Source: Geobacillus proteiniphilus (GTDB taxonomy: Bacteria > Bacillota > Bacilli > Bacillales > Anoxybacillaceae). Taken from it: 37,615 bases of DNA. Within the stretch, counting starts at the first letter, position 1, and the number at the start of each line of letters is the position of its first letter. The position numbers and the translations under genes were made by a program. Below the pieces are notes generated by a model. It worked only from the letters and a program-made list of their open reading frames with translations, had not been told where the DNA came from and did not search any database. The DNA lies in the NCBI RefSeq assembly GCF_001908025.1, contig NZ_MQMG01000040.1, positions 1-37,615 of the forward strand. Direction: 5' to 3'. Below, one piece after another: positions 8,149 to 17,919 of this stretch.

Positions 8149-8292
8149 CTACGAGATCGGCTGGTCGATTTCTTTCTGTTCAGCGTTTTGCTCTTCACCG
8201 CCAAACTGTTGCTCTCGTTCCAACTCTTTAAATAGGAGGTACGTGTCGATATTGCCTGTTTGGCTAAACAACTTCCACGTAAACTCAAGCAT
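8149..8292 (-). CDS. yqzL: YqzL family small protein
   Basis: A 47-aa protein, [18 protein letters not shown] at its start and ending IDQPIS, encoded between era and recO. This is the position and N-terminal signature of the YqzL family in Bacillaceae. The ATG is at 8290-8292 with GAGGTG upstream and the stop TAG is at 8149-8151. It is acidic and glutamine/glutamate-rich in its second half with no membrane segment. Its function is unknown. The recO frame can be extended over it, which probably hides the gene in automatic calls. Confidence 0.88.
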   Translation of the reverse strand: MLEFTWKLFSQTGNIDTYLLFKELEREQQFGGEEQNAEQKEIDQPIS

Positions 8293-8393
8293 GGAATGAC
8301 ACCTCTTTCCGCCTGCAGGCATTGCGTATTGGTGGTCTACCTATAGCTTGGCTCAGACAAAAACGGTTTATGTCGCGTAAAATTTTCTAACCG

Positions 8394-9738
<1,345 letters not shown>

Positions 9739-9816
9739 TTAACAAAAAAACGCCATCCATTTCATCATTTGAAATAAAAATGTAACAGAAAAATTAGAAT
9801 TTTCTCTCTCGTTCGT

Positions 9817-10170
9817 TTAGCGAAGATGCGGCCAAAACAGCAAAATGCCGATCACAACCGCAAATCCGGCCGCCGCGAGCACGGCCGCGGCGGCGATGTC
9901 TTTCGCCGCTTTCGCCAATGGATGAAACTCGCCCGTCGCCAAATCGACGGCGCGCTCAATAGCCGTGTTGACGAGCTCAAGCGCAATGACCGCACCGGCT
10001 GCCATGAGCAGCACGATCCACTCCCAGCGCGACAGCCCAACGACCCACCCGGCGGCAAAGACGACAACAGCGGCCGCCAAGTGGAAGCGCAAATGAGCTT
10101 CCTCTTTCACCGCCGCCTTCATTCCCGCCCACGCCCAAGCAAACCGGTCTCGCTCTCGTTTGCCGCGCAT
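9817..10170 (-). CDS. dgkA: Diacylglycerol/undecaprenol kinase DgkA
   Basis: A small integral membrane kinase; Gram-positive members mainly phosphorylate undecaprenol to feed the peptidoglycan carrier lipid pool. The 117-aa protein has a charged N-terminus followed by three transmembrane helices (about residues 30-48, 52-70 and 92-113). The family signature ELVNTAIERAVDL, with its catalytic and metal-binding acidic residues, lies between the second and third helices. The ATG overlaps the ybeY stop by one base (TAATG). A 123-base gap with no clear gene separates it from cdd. Confidence 0.93.
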   Translation of the reverse strand: MRGKRERDRFAWAWAGMKAAVKEEAHLRFHLAAAVVVFAAGWVVGLSRWEWIVLLMAAGAVIALELVNTAIERAVDLATGEFHPLAKAAKDIAAAAVLAAAGFAVVIGILLFWPHLR

Positions 10171-10640
10171 TATCTTGTCAACCCGAACCTCGCCAAGATG
10201 TCTTCCTGCTTGGCGAACATGACGCGCTCTTCCTCTTCTGTCCCATGATCGTAACCAAGCAGGTGCAAAAAACCGTGCACAGCCAAAAACCCGAGCTCGC
10301 GCATAAACGAATGGCCATAGGCCGCCGCCTGCTCTTTCGCCTTCGGAATCGAAATGACGATATCGCCGAGCACCGGCGGCATATCAGCGCCGACGATGTG
10401 AACCTCTTCTTCCCCTTCCTCCTCAAGAGCAAACGAAAGCACATCGGTCGGCGCATCTTTGCCACGATAGTCTCGATTCATCGCGCGGATGCGTTCGTTG
10501 TCCACAAACGTGACGCTCACCTCCGCCCCGTCCGGCACATTTTCAAGGGCCGCCGCCTCGGCGAGCAGCCGCTCGATCGTCTCGATTTGCTCAGCGGTCA
10601 CCTCGTTCGTTTCATCTAGAAAATCAATGTGAATGGTCAT
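10170..10640 (-). CDS. ybeY: Endoribonuclease YbeY (rRNA maturation factor)
   Basis: A single-strand endoribonuclease that acts in 16S rRNA 3'-end processing and 70S quality control. The 156-aa protein carries the zinc motif HGFLHLLGYDH with H122, H126 and H132. The frame is open 40 codons further upstream, but ATG at 10638-10640 has AAAAGGTGA upstream, overlaps the pgpH stop as ATGA, and gives the normal family length. It lies in an operon with era, whose product binds the same 16S end. Confidence 0.96.
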   Translation of the reverse strand: MTIHIDFLDETNEVTAEQIETIERLLAEAAALENVPDGAEVSVTFVDNERIRAMNRDYRGKDAPTDVLSFALEEEGEEEVHIVGADMPPVLGDIVISIPKAKEQAAAYGHSFMRELGFLAVHGFLHLLGYDHGTEEEERVMFAKQEDILARFGLTR

Positions 10641-12739
10641 GCATGCTTCACCTTTTCCTTTCGTACTTCTGGGTATTCGATGCGCGAATGAAAGACGCCG
10701 TTTAAGGTCTCGCAAAGTGAACGGGCGACGAGTTCCAACTCCTTCAGCGTAATGTCGCACTCATTCAGCTGGTTGTCCTGCAAGCGATCAGCGATGATCG
10801 ACCGGACGATCTTCTCAATTTTTTCCTGCGACGGGTTGGATAGCGAGCGAACAGCCGCTTCGACGCTGTCGGCGATATTGATGACCGCCGCTTCTTTCGT
10901 CTGCGGCTTCGGCCCGGGATAACGAAACTCCGCTTCCGAGACAAACTCGGTTTGCTCGCGCGCCTTATGATAAAAATACTTGAGCAGCGTCGTGCCGTGG
11001 TGCTGTTCGGCGATGTCGATGATCTCCTTCGGCAGCCGGTGCTTGCGGAGCAAAGCGACGCCGTCGGCGACATGGGCGATAATAATATTTTTGCTCAACT
11101 GCGGCGACAAATGGTCATGCGGATTGCCGCCCATTTGATTTTCGATGAAATAGCGCGGCCGCTTCGTCTTGCCGATGTCATGGTAGTAGCAGGCGACGCG
11201 CGCCAGCAAGCCGTCGGCGCCGATCGCCTCGCACGCCGCTTCGGCCAAATTGGCGACCATAATGCTATGATGGTACGTCCCCGGTGCTTCAGTGAGCAAC
11301 TTGCGCAAGAGCGGATGGTTCGGATTGGACAGTTCAATGAGCCGAAGCGGCGACAAAATGCCAAACGCCGCCTCCAAAACCGGCAAGAGACCGATCGTCA
11401 AAATGGCAGAAAAAACGCCTGAGGCCGCCGCCATCAGCACCAACAAGCCGATTTCCGTCGGCGAATAGCGGCCGCTTTTTAACAGCAACAGCGAAAAAAG
11501 CGAAACGACATTAACCACGGCGACAAACACGCCGGCCCGCCAAATGTTCGCTTTCGCCAGCTCCTTTGGCAGACAAAACGTCCCAGCCAAGCCGCCGGCA
11601 AGAAAGTAAACAACCAACGACACCGACACCGCGCCGGCCGTTCCAATTTCCTCATTGAACAGCAAACTGCCGCACACTGCTCCGATGATGGTCGTCATCA
11701 TCGCGAGCCGCTCTCCGAGCAAAATGCGGACGAGCATCGGCCCGAACGCTGCCGGCACAAGGTAACCGATGGAAACAGCGCCGCTAGATGGCAGAAGGCG
11801 AATGAGCGCCATTGTCGTCATCATCAACGTAAAAATGGCTGTATAAAGCGATAGCTTTTCATTCGTCGTTTCCGTCCGAAAATAGTAAATGAGCGGAGCA
11901 AGCAGCAACAAAACGAACACCAAAAGCCCAGCGGCGGTCCAAGACGGACGCCCGCTCTCAAGCAAGCCGACCAACTCGAGCCGGCGGTAAACATCATTCG
12001 TAATAAACTGTCCTTCCTCGACGATCACTTGCCCTTGCAAAATTTTCACCGGCTTCACTTCATCCATCGCCTGCCGCCGTTTTTCTTCCGTCGCCGCCCG
12101 ATCGTAGACGACGTTCGGAATGACCGCCTGTCGGCAAAGCTTCGCGACCGCCTCGCGAAGCGGCGGCGACAGCGCAGCGTATTCAAGCTCTTTGGCCGCT
12201 TCCGCCCGCGCCGTGTCAAGTTCAGCTTGGGAAATGCGCTCGCTCATGACGGCATGCACCGCGGTCAAGGCGGCTTCCTTCGCCGTCTTGAGCTCCTCCG
12301 GCGAGGCGGCAAGCAGCCGTTGCCATTCAGCGGCAGACAAATAGGCAAGCCATTCCGGCGGCAGCCGTTCCTCAAGTTTGGCGATCATATCGCCGAGCGG
12401 GCGGTCCGGCTCCGCCTCGTGCTGCACGCTTTCAATCGCGGCAAACAGCGAGGAAAGAAGGTCGACCCGGTTTTCGGCATATTCTTTTTTTAACGTATAG
12501 ACATCCGCTACTTTCGCCGCCGCCTCTTCTTTCAGCTTGGCGGTCGCCTCTTTGTCCTCGACCGTCACCGGCGAACGGATCGTTTCCTTAGCGACGTCAA
12601 ACAGGCGCAGCTCATACTGGCGCGGCTTCACTTGCCAATACAAAACGGCAAACAACAGAACAGCCAAAAGCAAAAACAGCCAAAAGCGGACAAAGCGGAC
12701 TGTTTTTGTCCGCTCAAGAAAAAAACGAAACCTTCCCAC
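10637..12739 (-). CDS. pgpH: Cyclic-di-AMP phosphodiesterase PgpH (YqfF, 7TMR-HD family)
   Basis: A membrane phosphodiesterase that lowers c-di-AMP, linking potassium and cell-wall homeostasis. The 700-aa protein begins with one membrane helix (about residues 18-35). A long extracytoplasmic domain follows to about residue 275, then seven membrane helices (about 275-470), then a cytoplasmic HD domain with the motif YYHDIGK near residue 520 and further metal-binding histidines downstream (PHDH, QHHGTT). The start is GTG (12737-12739) behind GAGGGG. It overlaps ybeY by four bases. Confidence 0.95.
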   Translation of the reverse strand: MGRFRFFLERTKTVRFVRFWLFLLLAVLLFAVLYWQVKPRQYELRLFDVAKETIRSPVTVEDKEATAKLKEEAAAKVADVYTLKKEYAENRVDLLSSLFAAIESVQHEAEPDRPLGDMIAKLEERLPPEWLAYLSAAEWQRLLAASPEELKTAKEAALTAVHAVMSERISQAELDTARAEAAKELEYAALSPPLREAVAKLCRQAVIPNVVYDRAATEEKRRQAMDEVKPVKILQGQVIVEEGQFITNDVYRRLELVGLLESGRPSWTAAGLLVFVLLLLAPLIYYFRTETTNEKLSLYTAIFTLMMTTMALIRLLPSSGAVSIGYLVPAAFGPMLVRILLGERLAMMTTIIGAVCGSLLFNEEIGTAGAVSVSLVVYFLAGGLAGTFCLPKELAKANIWRAGVFVAVVNVVSLFSLLLLKSGRYSPTEIGLLVLMAAASGVFSAILTIGLLPVLEAAFGILSPLRLIELSNPNHPLLRKLLTEAPGTYHHSIMVANLAEAACEAIGADGLLARVACYYHDIGKTKRPRYFIENQMGGNPHDHLSPQLSKNIIIAHVADGVALLRKHRLPKEIIDIAEQHHGTTLLKYFYHKAREQTEFVSEAEFRYPGPKPQTKEAAVINIADSVEAAVRSLSNPSQEKIEKIVRSIIADRLQDNQLNECDITLKELELVARSLCETLNGVFHSRIEYPEVRKEKVKHA

Positions 12740-12789
12740 CGGTTTTCCCCTCGCTTTGCAAGAAAAGACCGATCCCCGTCGCTCTCGTT

Positions 12790-13752
12790 CTATAAGCCTG
12801 CCTCATCATAGGCGTCAATAATTTTCGCGACGAGCGGATGGCGAACGACATCCGACTGTTCCAAAAACACAAAGGCGATGCCGCCAATGGAGGCCAAAAT
12901 GCGCTTGGCGACCGAAAGCCCCGATTCGACGCCTTTCGGCAAGTCGACTTGGGAAATATCGCCGGTAATGACCATCTTCGAGCCGAAGCCGAGCCGGGTC
13001 AAAAACATTTTCATTTGCGCTGGCGTCGTATTTTGCGCCTCGTCAAGGATGACGAACGCATCCTCCAGCGTCCGGCCGCGCATGTAGGCGAGTGGGGCGA
13101 TTTCAATCGTGCCGCGCTCAATCAACCGCTGCGTATACTCCGCTCCCAACACATCGTTTAAGGCATCATACAGCGGGCGCAAATACGGGTCAACCTTCTC
13201 TTTTAAGTCGCCTGGCAAAAAGCCGAGGCTTTCTCCGGCCTCAACGGCCGGACGAGTCAAAATGATGCGCTTGACGCTGCCGTTTTTTAACGCCTTGACC
13301 GCCATGACGACCGCCAAATACGTTTTTCCGGTGCCGGCTGGGCCGATGCCGAACGTCAAGTCGTACTGTTCAATTGCCGCAACATAATAGCGCTGGCCCA
13401 ACGTTTTGACGCGGATCGGCTTCCCTTTGGCGTTTTTTGTAATCTCCTCGTCGTACAGCTGAACAAGGCCGTCAAGCGCTCCTTTTTTTGCAAGCTGAAT
13501 GGCGTAAAGAACGTCGCGCTCGCTGACCGCCGCCCCTTTGCGAATGACGATCAATAAATGGCGAAGCAATTCATCAACGAGCTGAACTTGCTGCGGCGTG
13601 CCGGAGACGTTGACCGTTTCCCCGCGCGTCACAATCGACACGCCGAGCTCTTCCTCGATCCGCTTTAAATGGATGTCATGGACGCCAAAGAGCGCCGCCG
13701 CTTCCTGCGGGTTTCGCACATGTTGGCTGATCGTAACGAACTGCTCTGACAT
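12790..13752 (-). CDS. phoH: PhoH-like ATPase
   Basis: A P-loop ATPase of the PhoH family, in which the ATPase core resembles helicase domains; its role in Bacillus is probably in RNA metabolism but is not defined. The protein is 320 aa. The N-terminal ~100 residues form a KH-like/R3H-type segment, the Walker A motif GPAGTGKT is near residue 137, and the Walker B-like DEAQN follows at about 235. ATG at 13750-13752 is preferred over a TTG two codons upstream because AAGGAG is spaced correctly. The ribosome site lies inside the end of yqfD. Confidence 0.93.
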   Translation of the reverse strand: MSEQFVTISQHVRNPQEAAALFGVHDIHLKRIEEELGVSIVTRGETVNVSGTPQQVQLVDELLRHLLIVIRKGAAVSERDVLYAIQLAKKGALDGLVQLYDEEITKNAKGKPIRVKTLGQRYYVAAIEQYDLTFGIGPAGTGKTYLAVVMAVKALKNGSVKRIILTRPAVEAGESLGFLPGDLKEKVDPYLRPLYDALNDVLGAEYTQRLIERGTIEIAPLAYMRGRTLEDAFVILDEAQNTTPAQMKMFLTRLGFGSKMVITGDISQVDLPKGVESGLSVAKRILASIGGIAFVFLEQSDVVRHPLVAKIIDAYDEAGL

Positions 13753-13754
13753 TC

Positions 13755-14942
13755 TCAATCTCCTTGGACGATGGGTTGTGGTACAGCAATATTTTCGATG
13801 ACTTCGTAATGCAATTCTACCCTTACTTTACCATTCTCTTTCGCCTGATGCAAAACTTTTTCGCCGCGAATGGCCGCCTCCTCCGGCAATTTCGCCCGCA
13901 GCTCGCGGCGGGCGATCTCTTTCGCTTCCGCGAACGCTTCTTCCCACGTGTAGCGCCGCTTCACTTCTTCCGCCTCGCGGATCGTGATGCGCTCGTAATA
14001 GAGCGGCAAGTCCCATTTCCAAAAACGAAACGGCCGTTTTTCTGTCTCAACGATAGTATGGGCAAACACCGGCTTCTTCCATCCCCAAACGGGAATCAAA
14101 AGGCGCCCGATTCCGACATAATGCCGTTCGGTGAACTTGCCGGTCAACACATGAAACGTCGTCTCGAGCGGCAGGACGACCGTAGACTTGTACCACGTTT
14201 CGCCAAACACTTTCCCTGACGCCGGCACAAACTTCGTCCTCCCTTCAGCACCGATAATGCCAGAAACAAGCAGCTGGCCTTTTTGCACATAGTCGTTGAC
14301 GGAAACGAGCGGTTGTCCCTCTTCAACGAACAAATCAGCGATGACCGCCTCTTTTTTTGCCACGAGATGACGCGGCGGAATCGGTTTTTTCGGCTCCGGA
14401 ATCTCTTTTTCAACGACGCGGAAGTGAAGCGACGTCCCTTTCCACTCAACGCCGACCCACGTGATGTCCGGAACGCGTTCCGTCAGCTTTTTTTGCAGCG
14501 TCTCCGGGTCATCAAGCAGAAACTGAAATGCGCCGCGCTCGACTCCCATTCGCTTCAACTCGCGGGCGATTTGATGCTCCGTCTCCGGAGCCGCCCCTTT
14601 GATTTCGATCTTCCAAACGATGTTCGAAAGCAAAAACACAATCGCTATAAAAAGGAGCAAGCCGAGCCAAAACCCGCTGTTCCGCCAGGCCCGCCGCCAA
14701 AAAAACGGCAGCCCGGTTCTCCCGACAAACGAAAGTTTGCATTCGCTTTGCCGGGCGACATGGCGCAGCCGTTTCACGTCGCTGAGCTTAATGAAAAACG
14801 TCGCGGTATCCGCGCTATGCTTTTTCACGTTCCAGACGGCAATCCCTTGGCGGACGCAGGCGTTGATCAACCGTTCGATCCCTTTCCCTCTCGCTTTGAC
14901 CCGCACGCTGCCGGCGAGCGTGTCGACCCATTCGTTTTTCAT
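13755..14942 (-). CDS. yqfD: Sporulation protein YqfD
   Basis: A 395-aa membrane protein of the YqfD family, part of the mother-cell sigma-E regulon in B. subtilis and needed for efficient sporulation; the molecular role is undefined. The N-terminal ~90 residues are basic and cytosolic. One membrane helix at about 92-112 (FWLGLLLFIAIVFLLSNIVW) is followed by a large extracytoplasmic part. It lies 15 bases after yqfC and two bases before the phoH start. ATG is at 14940-14942. Confidence 0.93.
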   Translation of the reverse strand: MKNEWVDTLAGSVRVKARGKGIERLINACVRQGIAVWNVKKHSADTATFFIKLSDVKRLRHVARQSECKLSFVGRTGLPFFWRRAWRNSGFWLGLLLFIAIVFLLSNIVWKIEIKGAAPETEHQIARELKRMGVERGAFQFLLDDPETLQKKLTERVPDITWVGVEWKGTSLHFRVVEKEIPEPKKPIPPRHLVAKKEAVIADLFVEEGQPLVSVNDYVQKGQLLVSGIIGAEGRTKFVPASGKVFGETWYKSTVVLPLETTFHVLTGKFTERHYVGIGRLLIPVWGWKKPVFAHTIVETEKRPFRFWKWDLPLYYERITIREAEEVKRRYTWEEAFAEAKEIARRELRAKLPEEAAIRGEKVLHQAKENGKVRVELHYEVIENIAVPQPIVQGD

Positions 14943-14957
14943 CTCCGTTCCTCCTCG

Positions 14958-15242
14958 CTATTCATCTATATAAACGACTTGGCTGATTTTTCCTTCCAAC
15001 AAAATTTCTTCCGGCAAAATCGTTTTAATCACAAACTGTTCGCCGCGGACAACGAGCTGTCCGTTCCGCAGCAAAAGGCGGAGCTCTTTATCGCTGAACG
15101 CGAGCAGCCCGCGATGGTTTTCAATGTAAATATGTATGTGCCCAACCATCGTAATGCGGGGCAGATCCATCATAATGTCGGCGGGAAGTTCAAGCTGTTC
15201 CGCCATCCACCGCTTCATCTGCTGGCGCCATTTTTTCACCAT
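14958..15242 (-). CDS. yqfC: Sporulation protein YqfC (YabP/YqfC family)
   Basis: A 94-aa protein of the YabP/YqfC sporulation family, sigma-E dependent in B. subtilis. It is predicted to be cytosolic, with the family-like segment ELPADIMMDLPRITMVG and a beta-rich C-terminal half. The ATG at 15240-15242 is used rather than the TTG one codon earlier. Its AAAGGGGG ribosome site forms the 3' arm of a long hairpin (see 15242-15290), so translation from readthrough RNA should be hindered. It is the first gene of the long yqfC-to-recO operon. Confidence 0.9.
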   Translation of the reverse strand: MVKKWRQQMKRWMAEQLELPADIMMDLPRITMVGHIHIYIENHRGLLAFSDKELRLLLRNGQLVVRGEQFVIKTILPEEILLEGKISQVVYIDE

Positions 15243-15290
15243 CAAAAAGAACCCCCTTTCATCTCATATGTATGAGACAAAAGGGGGTTC
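15242..15290 (-). terminator. Long hairpin plus T-run covering the yqfC ribosome site (terminator or attenuator)
   Basis: Arms at 15249-15268 and 15271-15290 pair over about 18 bp. As minus-strand RNA the only two departures become G-U pairs, whereas as plus-strand RNA they are A-C mismatches, so the structure is suited to the minus strand. It is followed by TTCTTTTTG and then the yqfC ATG. The 3' arm contains the AAAGGGGG ribosome site. Confidence 0.75.
15267..15274 (-). promoter_or_regulatory. Sigma-E-like -10 box at apex of the yqfC hairpin
   Basis: CATACATA on the minus strand resembles the sigma-E -10 consensus CATACAnT. No good -35 box is seen 14-15 bases upstream (TGCTAGA there), so this is a weak call, supported mainly by the known sigma-E control of yqfC in B. 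subtilis. Confidence 0.3.
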
Positions 15291-15303
15291 TAGCACCGCT
15301 TTT

Positions 15304-15336
15304 CAAAAACAACGGGCCCGCCTGCCGGCAAGGCCC
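15304..15336 (-). terminator. Terminator of rpsU-yqeY
   Basis: A GC-rich imperfect stem (GGGCC...GGCCC with inner GCC/GGC, 15314-15336) is followed on the minus strand by GTTGTTTTTG, seven bases after the yqeY stop. Confidence 0.6.
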
Positions 15337-15343
15337 ATTGCAT

Positions 15344-15790
15344 TTATGACAGCTGTTGTTGGACAAGCTTGTTGACGAGCGAACCATCCGCTCTTCCTTT
15401 CACTTTCGGCATGATCGCGCCCATCACTTTTCCCATATCCGCTTTCGAAGAGGCGCCGACTTCCTTGATCGTCTGCTCGATCAATTCGCGCAGCTCGTCC
15501 TCTGTCAGCGGCGTTGGCATATACGATTGAACAATTTCAATTTCGGTTTTCACTTTTTCGACAAGATCTGAACGGCCAGCGTTTTCAAATTCTTGGAGGG
15601 AGTCTTTACGCTGTTTCAGTTCGCGAGAAAGAACCGTCAGCTCTTCGTCTTCCGAGAGCGGGCTTTTGCCGAGCTTGATCGCTTCGTTTTGCAGCGCCGC
15701 TTTCAGCATCCGGAGAACAGACAGTTTTTCTTTCTCCTTGTTTTTCATCGCCTGCTTCATATCGTCATTCAAACGATCGAGAAGACTCAC
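15344..15790 (-). CDS. yqeY: GatB/YqeY domain protein YqeY
   Basis: A 148-aa protein made of a YqeY domain, which is related to the tail of the tRNA amidotransferase subunit GatB; a tRNA-related role is inferred for the family but not proven. It is helical, with a highly charged first half ([20 protein letters not shown]) and a C-terminal helical domain ending in [17 protein letters not shown]. The start appears to be GTG at 15788-15790 with AAAGAGGGTG upstream. It follows rpsU closely, as in B. subtilis, and is followed by a terminator. Confidence 0.9.
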   Translation of the reverse strand: MSLLDRLNDDMKQAMKNKEKEKLSVLRMLKAALQNEAIKLGKSPLSEDEELTVLSRELKQRKDSLQEFENAGRSDLVEKVKTEIEIVQSYMPTPLTEDELRELIEQTIKEVGASSKADMGKVMGAIMPKVKGRADGSLVNKLVQQQLS

Positions 15791-15819
15791 CGATTATACA
15801 CCCTCTTTAATGCATGCTC

Positions 15820-15993
15820 TTAGTGCTTGCGCTTTCTAGCCGCCTCAGATTTTTTCTTCCGTCTGACGCTTGGCTTTTCATAAAATTCGCGCTTTCTCAC
15901 TTCTTGCAAAGTGCCCGTTTTCGAAACGGCACGCTTAAAGCGACGAAGAGCGTCGTCGATCGACTCATTTTTGCGAACGATCGTTTTGGACAT
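15820..15993 (-). CDS. rpsU: 30S ribosomal protein bS21
   Basis: A 57-aa basic ribosomal protein that helps 30S initiation. The sequence [20 protein letters not shown] and the very basic tail ([14 protein letters not shown]) are diagnostic. ATG at 15991-15993 follows GGAGGGAGG; ten extra upstream codons in the frame are not family sequence. A good SigA promoter lies at 16042-16071. It heads the rpsU-yqeY unit. Confidence 0.97.
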   Translation of the reverse strand: MSKTIVRKNESIDDALRRFKRAVSKTGTLQEVRKREFYEKPSVRRKKKSEAARKRKH

Positions 15994-16041
15994 CCTGCTT
16001 CCCTCCCTCCGAACAACAACCATTGCATATTGTACTTGTCA

Positions 16042-16071
16042 ATTATAATACATGCTGACAGAAAAGGTCAA
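16042..16071 (-). promoter_or_regulatory. SigA promoter of rpsU-yqeY
   Basis: On the minus strand TTGACC (16066-16071), 18 bases, TATAAT (16042-16047), about 50 bases before the rpsU start. Strong match to consensus. Confidence 0.75.
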
Positions 16072-16125
16072 TAAAAAAAGCAACGGCGTCCTGCTGGCCG
16101 CCTCTTCCCCGCGCTGAAAAAACGG

Positions 16126-16154
16126 TCATCACCCGCGGACAAGGCCCATACATA
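16126..16154 (+). promoter_or_regulatory. Candidate sigma-E promoter of yqeW
   Basis: TCATCAC (16126-16132), 14 bases, then CATACATA (16147-16154), compared with the sigma-E consensus KMATATT-N14/15-CATACAnT. The -10 matches well and the -35 only partly. The box lies 22 bases before the start codon. Confidence 0.4.
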
Positions 16155-16176
16155 TAGGGTGAAAGGGGAGTCGCCC

Positions 16177-17112
16177 ATGGGGCCGTTTCTGATGCTGTTT
16201 GCCATTTACACCGCTTTGTTTCTTCTTGGCATGTTTATGATGAAAGCTGGGCTTTACACGTTGTCCGGCCATCGGTTAAAACGGTGGCTCATGCGCTTTA
16301 CCGCCACGCCGCTGCAAGGATTTGCCGCCGGTTTGGCGACGACCGCTCTCCTGCAAAGCAGCTCAGCGGTGATGGTGATGACGGTCGGCCTTGTCGCCGC
16401 CGGCTACTTGTCGTTCCGCCAATCAATCGGCATCATTTTAGGCAGCAACATCGGCTCGACGGTCACGACCGAGCTGATGACGCTTGATATCGGCGATGGC
16501 GCCATCCCACTTCTTGTCAGCGGCGCGCTGCTTGTTTTTTTCGGCCGCCATCGCCTTGTTCTCGGCATCGGCATGACCGCTGTCGGCCTCGCCGCTGTGC
16601 TATTTGCCATGGACGGCTTTGGCAGCCTCGCTAAACCGCTTGCCGCCTATCCGTTCGTTGATGCATGGCTTAAAGAAACGAACCGATCCATCGCTGTCGG
16701 CCTTCTTGTCGGCATCGTCCTCACCGCTCTCGTTCATTCGAGCGCGGCAACGATCGGCATCGCCATGGGATTTTTAAACGAACAGCTGTTGACGCTGCCC
16801 GCGGCGATTGCTCTGTTGCTTGGCGCCAACATCGGTACGTGCATCACCGGGCTTTTGGCTTCGATCGGCTCCGGCAAAGAGGCCCAGCTGACCGCCTACA
16901 CCCATCTATGGCTGAACGTCGTCGGCGCCGCTTTGTTCGCCTTTTGGACCGAGCCGCTCGCCAGTTTTGCCGCCAGGCTCAGCCCAGCGCCTGATGTGCA
17001 GCTCGCTCATGTGAGCGTCTTGTTCAACGTCATTTGCTCAGTGGCTGCTCTGCCATTTGTCGGCGCCATCGAAAGGGCCATTCTGTTTTTGCATGACCGA
17101 AACCGGGCTTAG
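16177..17112 (+). CDS. yqeW: Na+/phosphate cotransporter family protein YqeW
   Basis: A 311-aa integral membrane protein of the Na/Pi cotransporter (PF02690) type. It contains the two inverted repeats of the family: [14 protein letters not shown] with [10 protein letters not shown] in the first half, and [15 protein letters not shown] with [10 protein letters not shown] in the second. About eight to nine hydrophobic helices are visible. Unlike many relatives it has no C-terminal PhoU-like domain. ATG at 16177-16179 is preceded by AAAGGGGAG; a GTG six codons upstream is less well placed. It is one of only three plus-strand genes. Its stop TAG overlaps the stop of the convergent deoC. Confidence 0.9.
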   Translation: MGPFLMLFAIYTALFLLGMFMMKAGLYTLSGHRLKRWLMRFTATPLQGFAAGLATTALLQSSSAVMVMTVGLVAAGYLSFRQSIGIILGSNIGSTVTTELMTLDIGDGAIPLLVSGALLVFFGRHRLVLGIGMTAVGLAAVLFAMDGFGSLAKPLAAYPFVDAWLKETNRSIAVGLLVGIVLTALVHSSAATIGIAMGFLNEQLLTLPAAIALLLGANIGTCITGLLASIGSGKEAQLTAYTHLWLNVVGAALFAFWTEPLASFAARLSPAPDVQLAHVSVLFNVICSVAALPFVGAIERAILFLHDRNRA

Positions 17113-17780
17113 TAGTCAGCGCGGCCCGTCCCGCCGGTGACGATCGCCACCCCAGAGCTTGTGCCGATGCGCGTCGCGCCGGCGTTGATCATCGCCTCAG
17201 CGGTTTTCCAGTCACGGACGCCGCCTGATGCTTTGACGCCTGCTCTGTCGCCGACCGTTTTCCGCATCAGCGCCACATCCTCCACCGTCGCACCTCCACC
17301 GGAAAACCCGGTCGACGTTTTCACATAATCAGCACCGGCTTTCACTGCGAGCTGGCAGGCGCGCACTTTTTCCTCATCGGTCAAAAGCGCCGTTTCAATG
17401 ATCACTTTGACAAGCGCCCTGCCAGCCGCCGCTTCGACAACCGCACGAATGTCGCGCTCGACAAGCTCGTCTTGCCCGCTTTTTAACGCGCCGATGTTGA
17501 TCACCATGTCGACTTCGCGAGCGCCGTTTTCGATGGCGTTCGTTGTTTCAAACGCCTTTGTTTCCGGCGTCGTTGCCCCAAGTGGAAAGCCGATGACCGT
17601 GCAGACGCGGACATCCGTGCCGGAAAGCTCGCGCGCCGCCGTTTTCACCCACGTTGGGTTGACGCACACGGAAGCAAAGCCGTATTGCTTTGCTTCCGTG
17701 CACAGTTGCACGATTTGTTGTTCCGTCGCTTCCGGTTTGAGCAGCGTATGATCGATCATTTTCGCGATATTCATCGTCAT
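17109..17780 (-). CDS. deoC: Deoxyribose-phosphate aldolase
   Basis: Cleaves 2-deoxyribose 5-phosphate to glyceraldehyde 3-phosphate and acetaldehyde in nucleoside catabolism. The 223-aa protein is a class I aldolase: Schiff-base lysine K154 in [11 protein letters not shown], proton-relay acid D91 in EVDMVINIG, and the phosphate-binding GTSSG near the C-terminus. The frame runs 50 codons further upstream, but ATG at 17778-17780 behind AAAGGGG fits the family. In B. subtilis deoC sits elsewhere with nupC and pdp; here it is alone between mtaB and yqeW and has its own candidate promoter. Confidence 0.96.
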   Translation of the reverse strand: MTMNIAKMIDHTLLKPEATEQQIVQLCTEAKQYGFASVCVNPTWVKTAARELSGTDVRVCTVIGFPLGATTPETKAFETTNAIENGAREVDMVINIGALKSGQDELVERDIRAVVEAAAGRALVKVIIETALLTDEEKVRACQLAVKAGADYVKTSTGFSGGGATVEDVALMRKTVGDRAGVKASGGVRDWKTAEAMINAGATRIGTSSGVAIVTGGTGRADY

Positions 17781-17834
17781 TCGGAGAAACCCCTTTCTGC
17801 CATTTCCGTCAAGATGGAAGGTCTGACGTCTACC

Positions 17835-17840
17835 ATCATA
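17835..17840 (-). promoter_or_regulatory. Candidate extended -10 promoter of deoC
   Basis: TATGAT on the minus strand preceded by TGG gives a TGnTATGAT extended -10 element 55 bases before the deoC start. The -35 region is poor. Confidence 0.45.
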
Positions 17841-17890
17841 CCATGCTCCCTCGACAAAAACTAGCCATCCGTATTGTCTCCGGAAAAAGA

Positions 17891-17919
17891 CAGAAAAAAC
17901 CCAGCAACTAGGCTGGGTT
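17891..17919 (-). terminator. Terminator of the heat-shock operon, after mtaB
   Basis: The stem AACCCAGC/GCTGGGTT (17912-17919 with 17898-17905) has a 6-base loop and is followed on the minus strand by TTTTTTCTG. The upstream arm overlaps the mtaB stop codon. Confidence 0.88.

Noticed and set aside
8118-8288. 57-codon N-terminal extension of recO
   Set aside because: It covers yqzL in another frame, has no RecO-like sequence, and a better start with a ribosome site lies at 8117.
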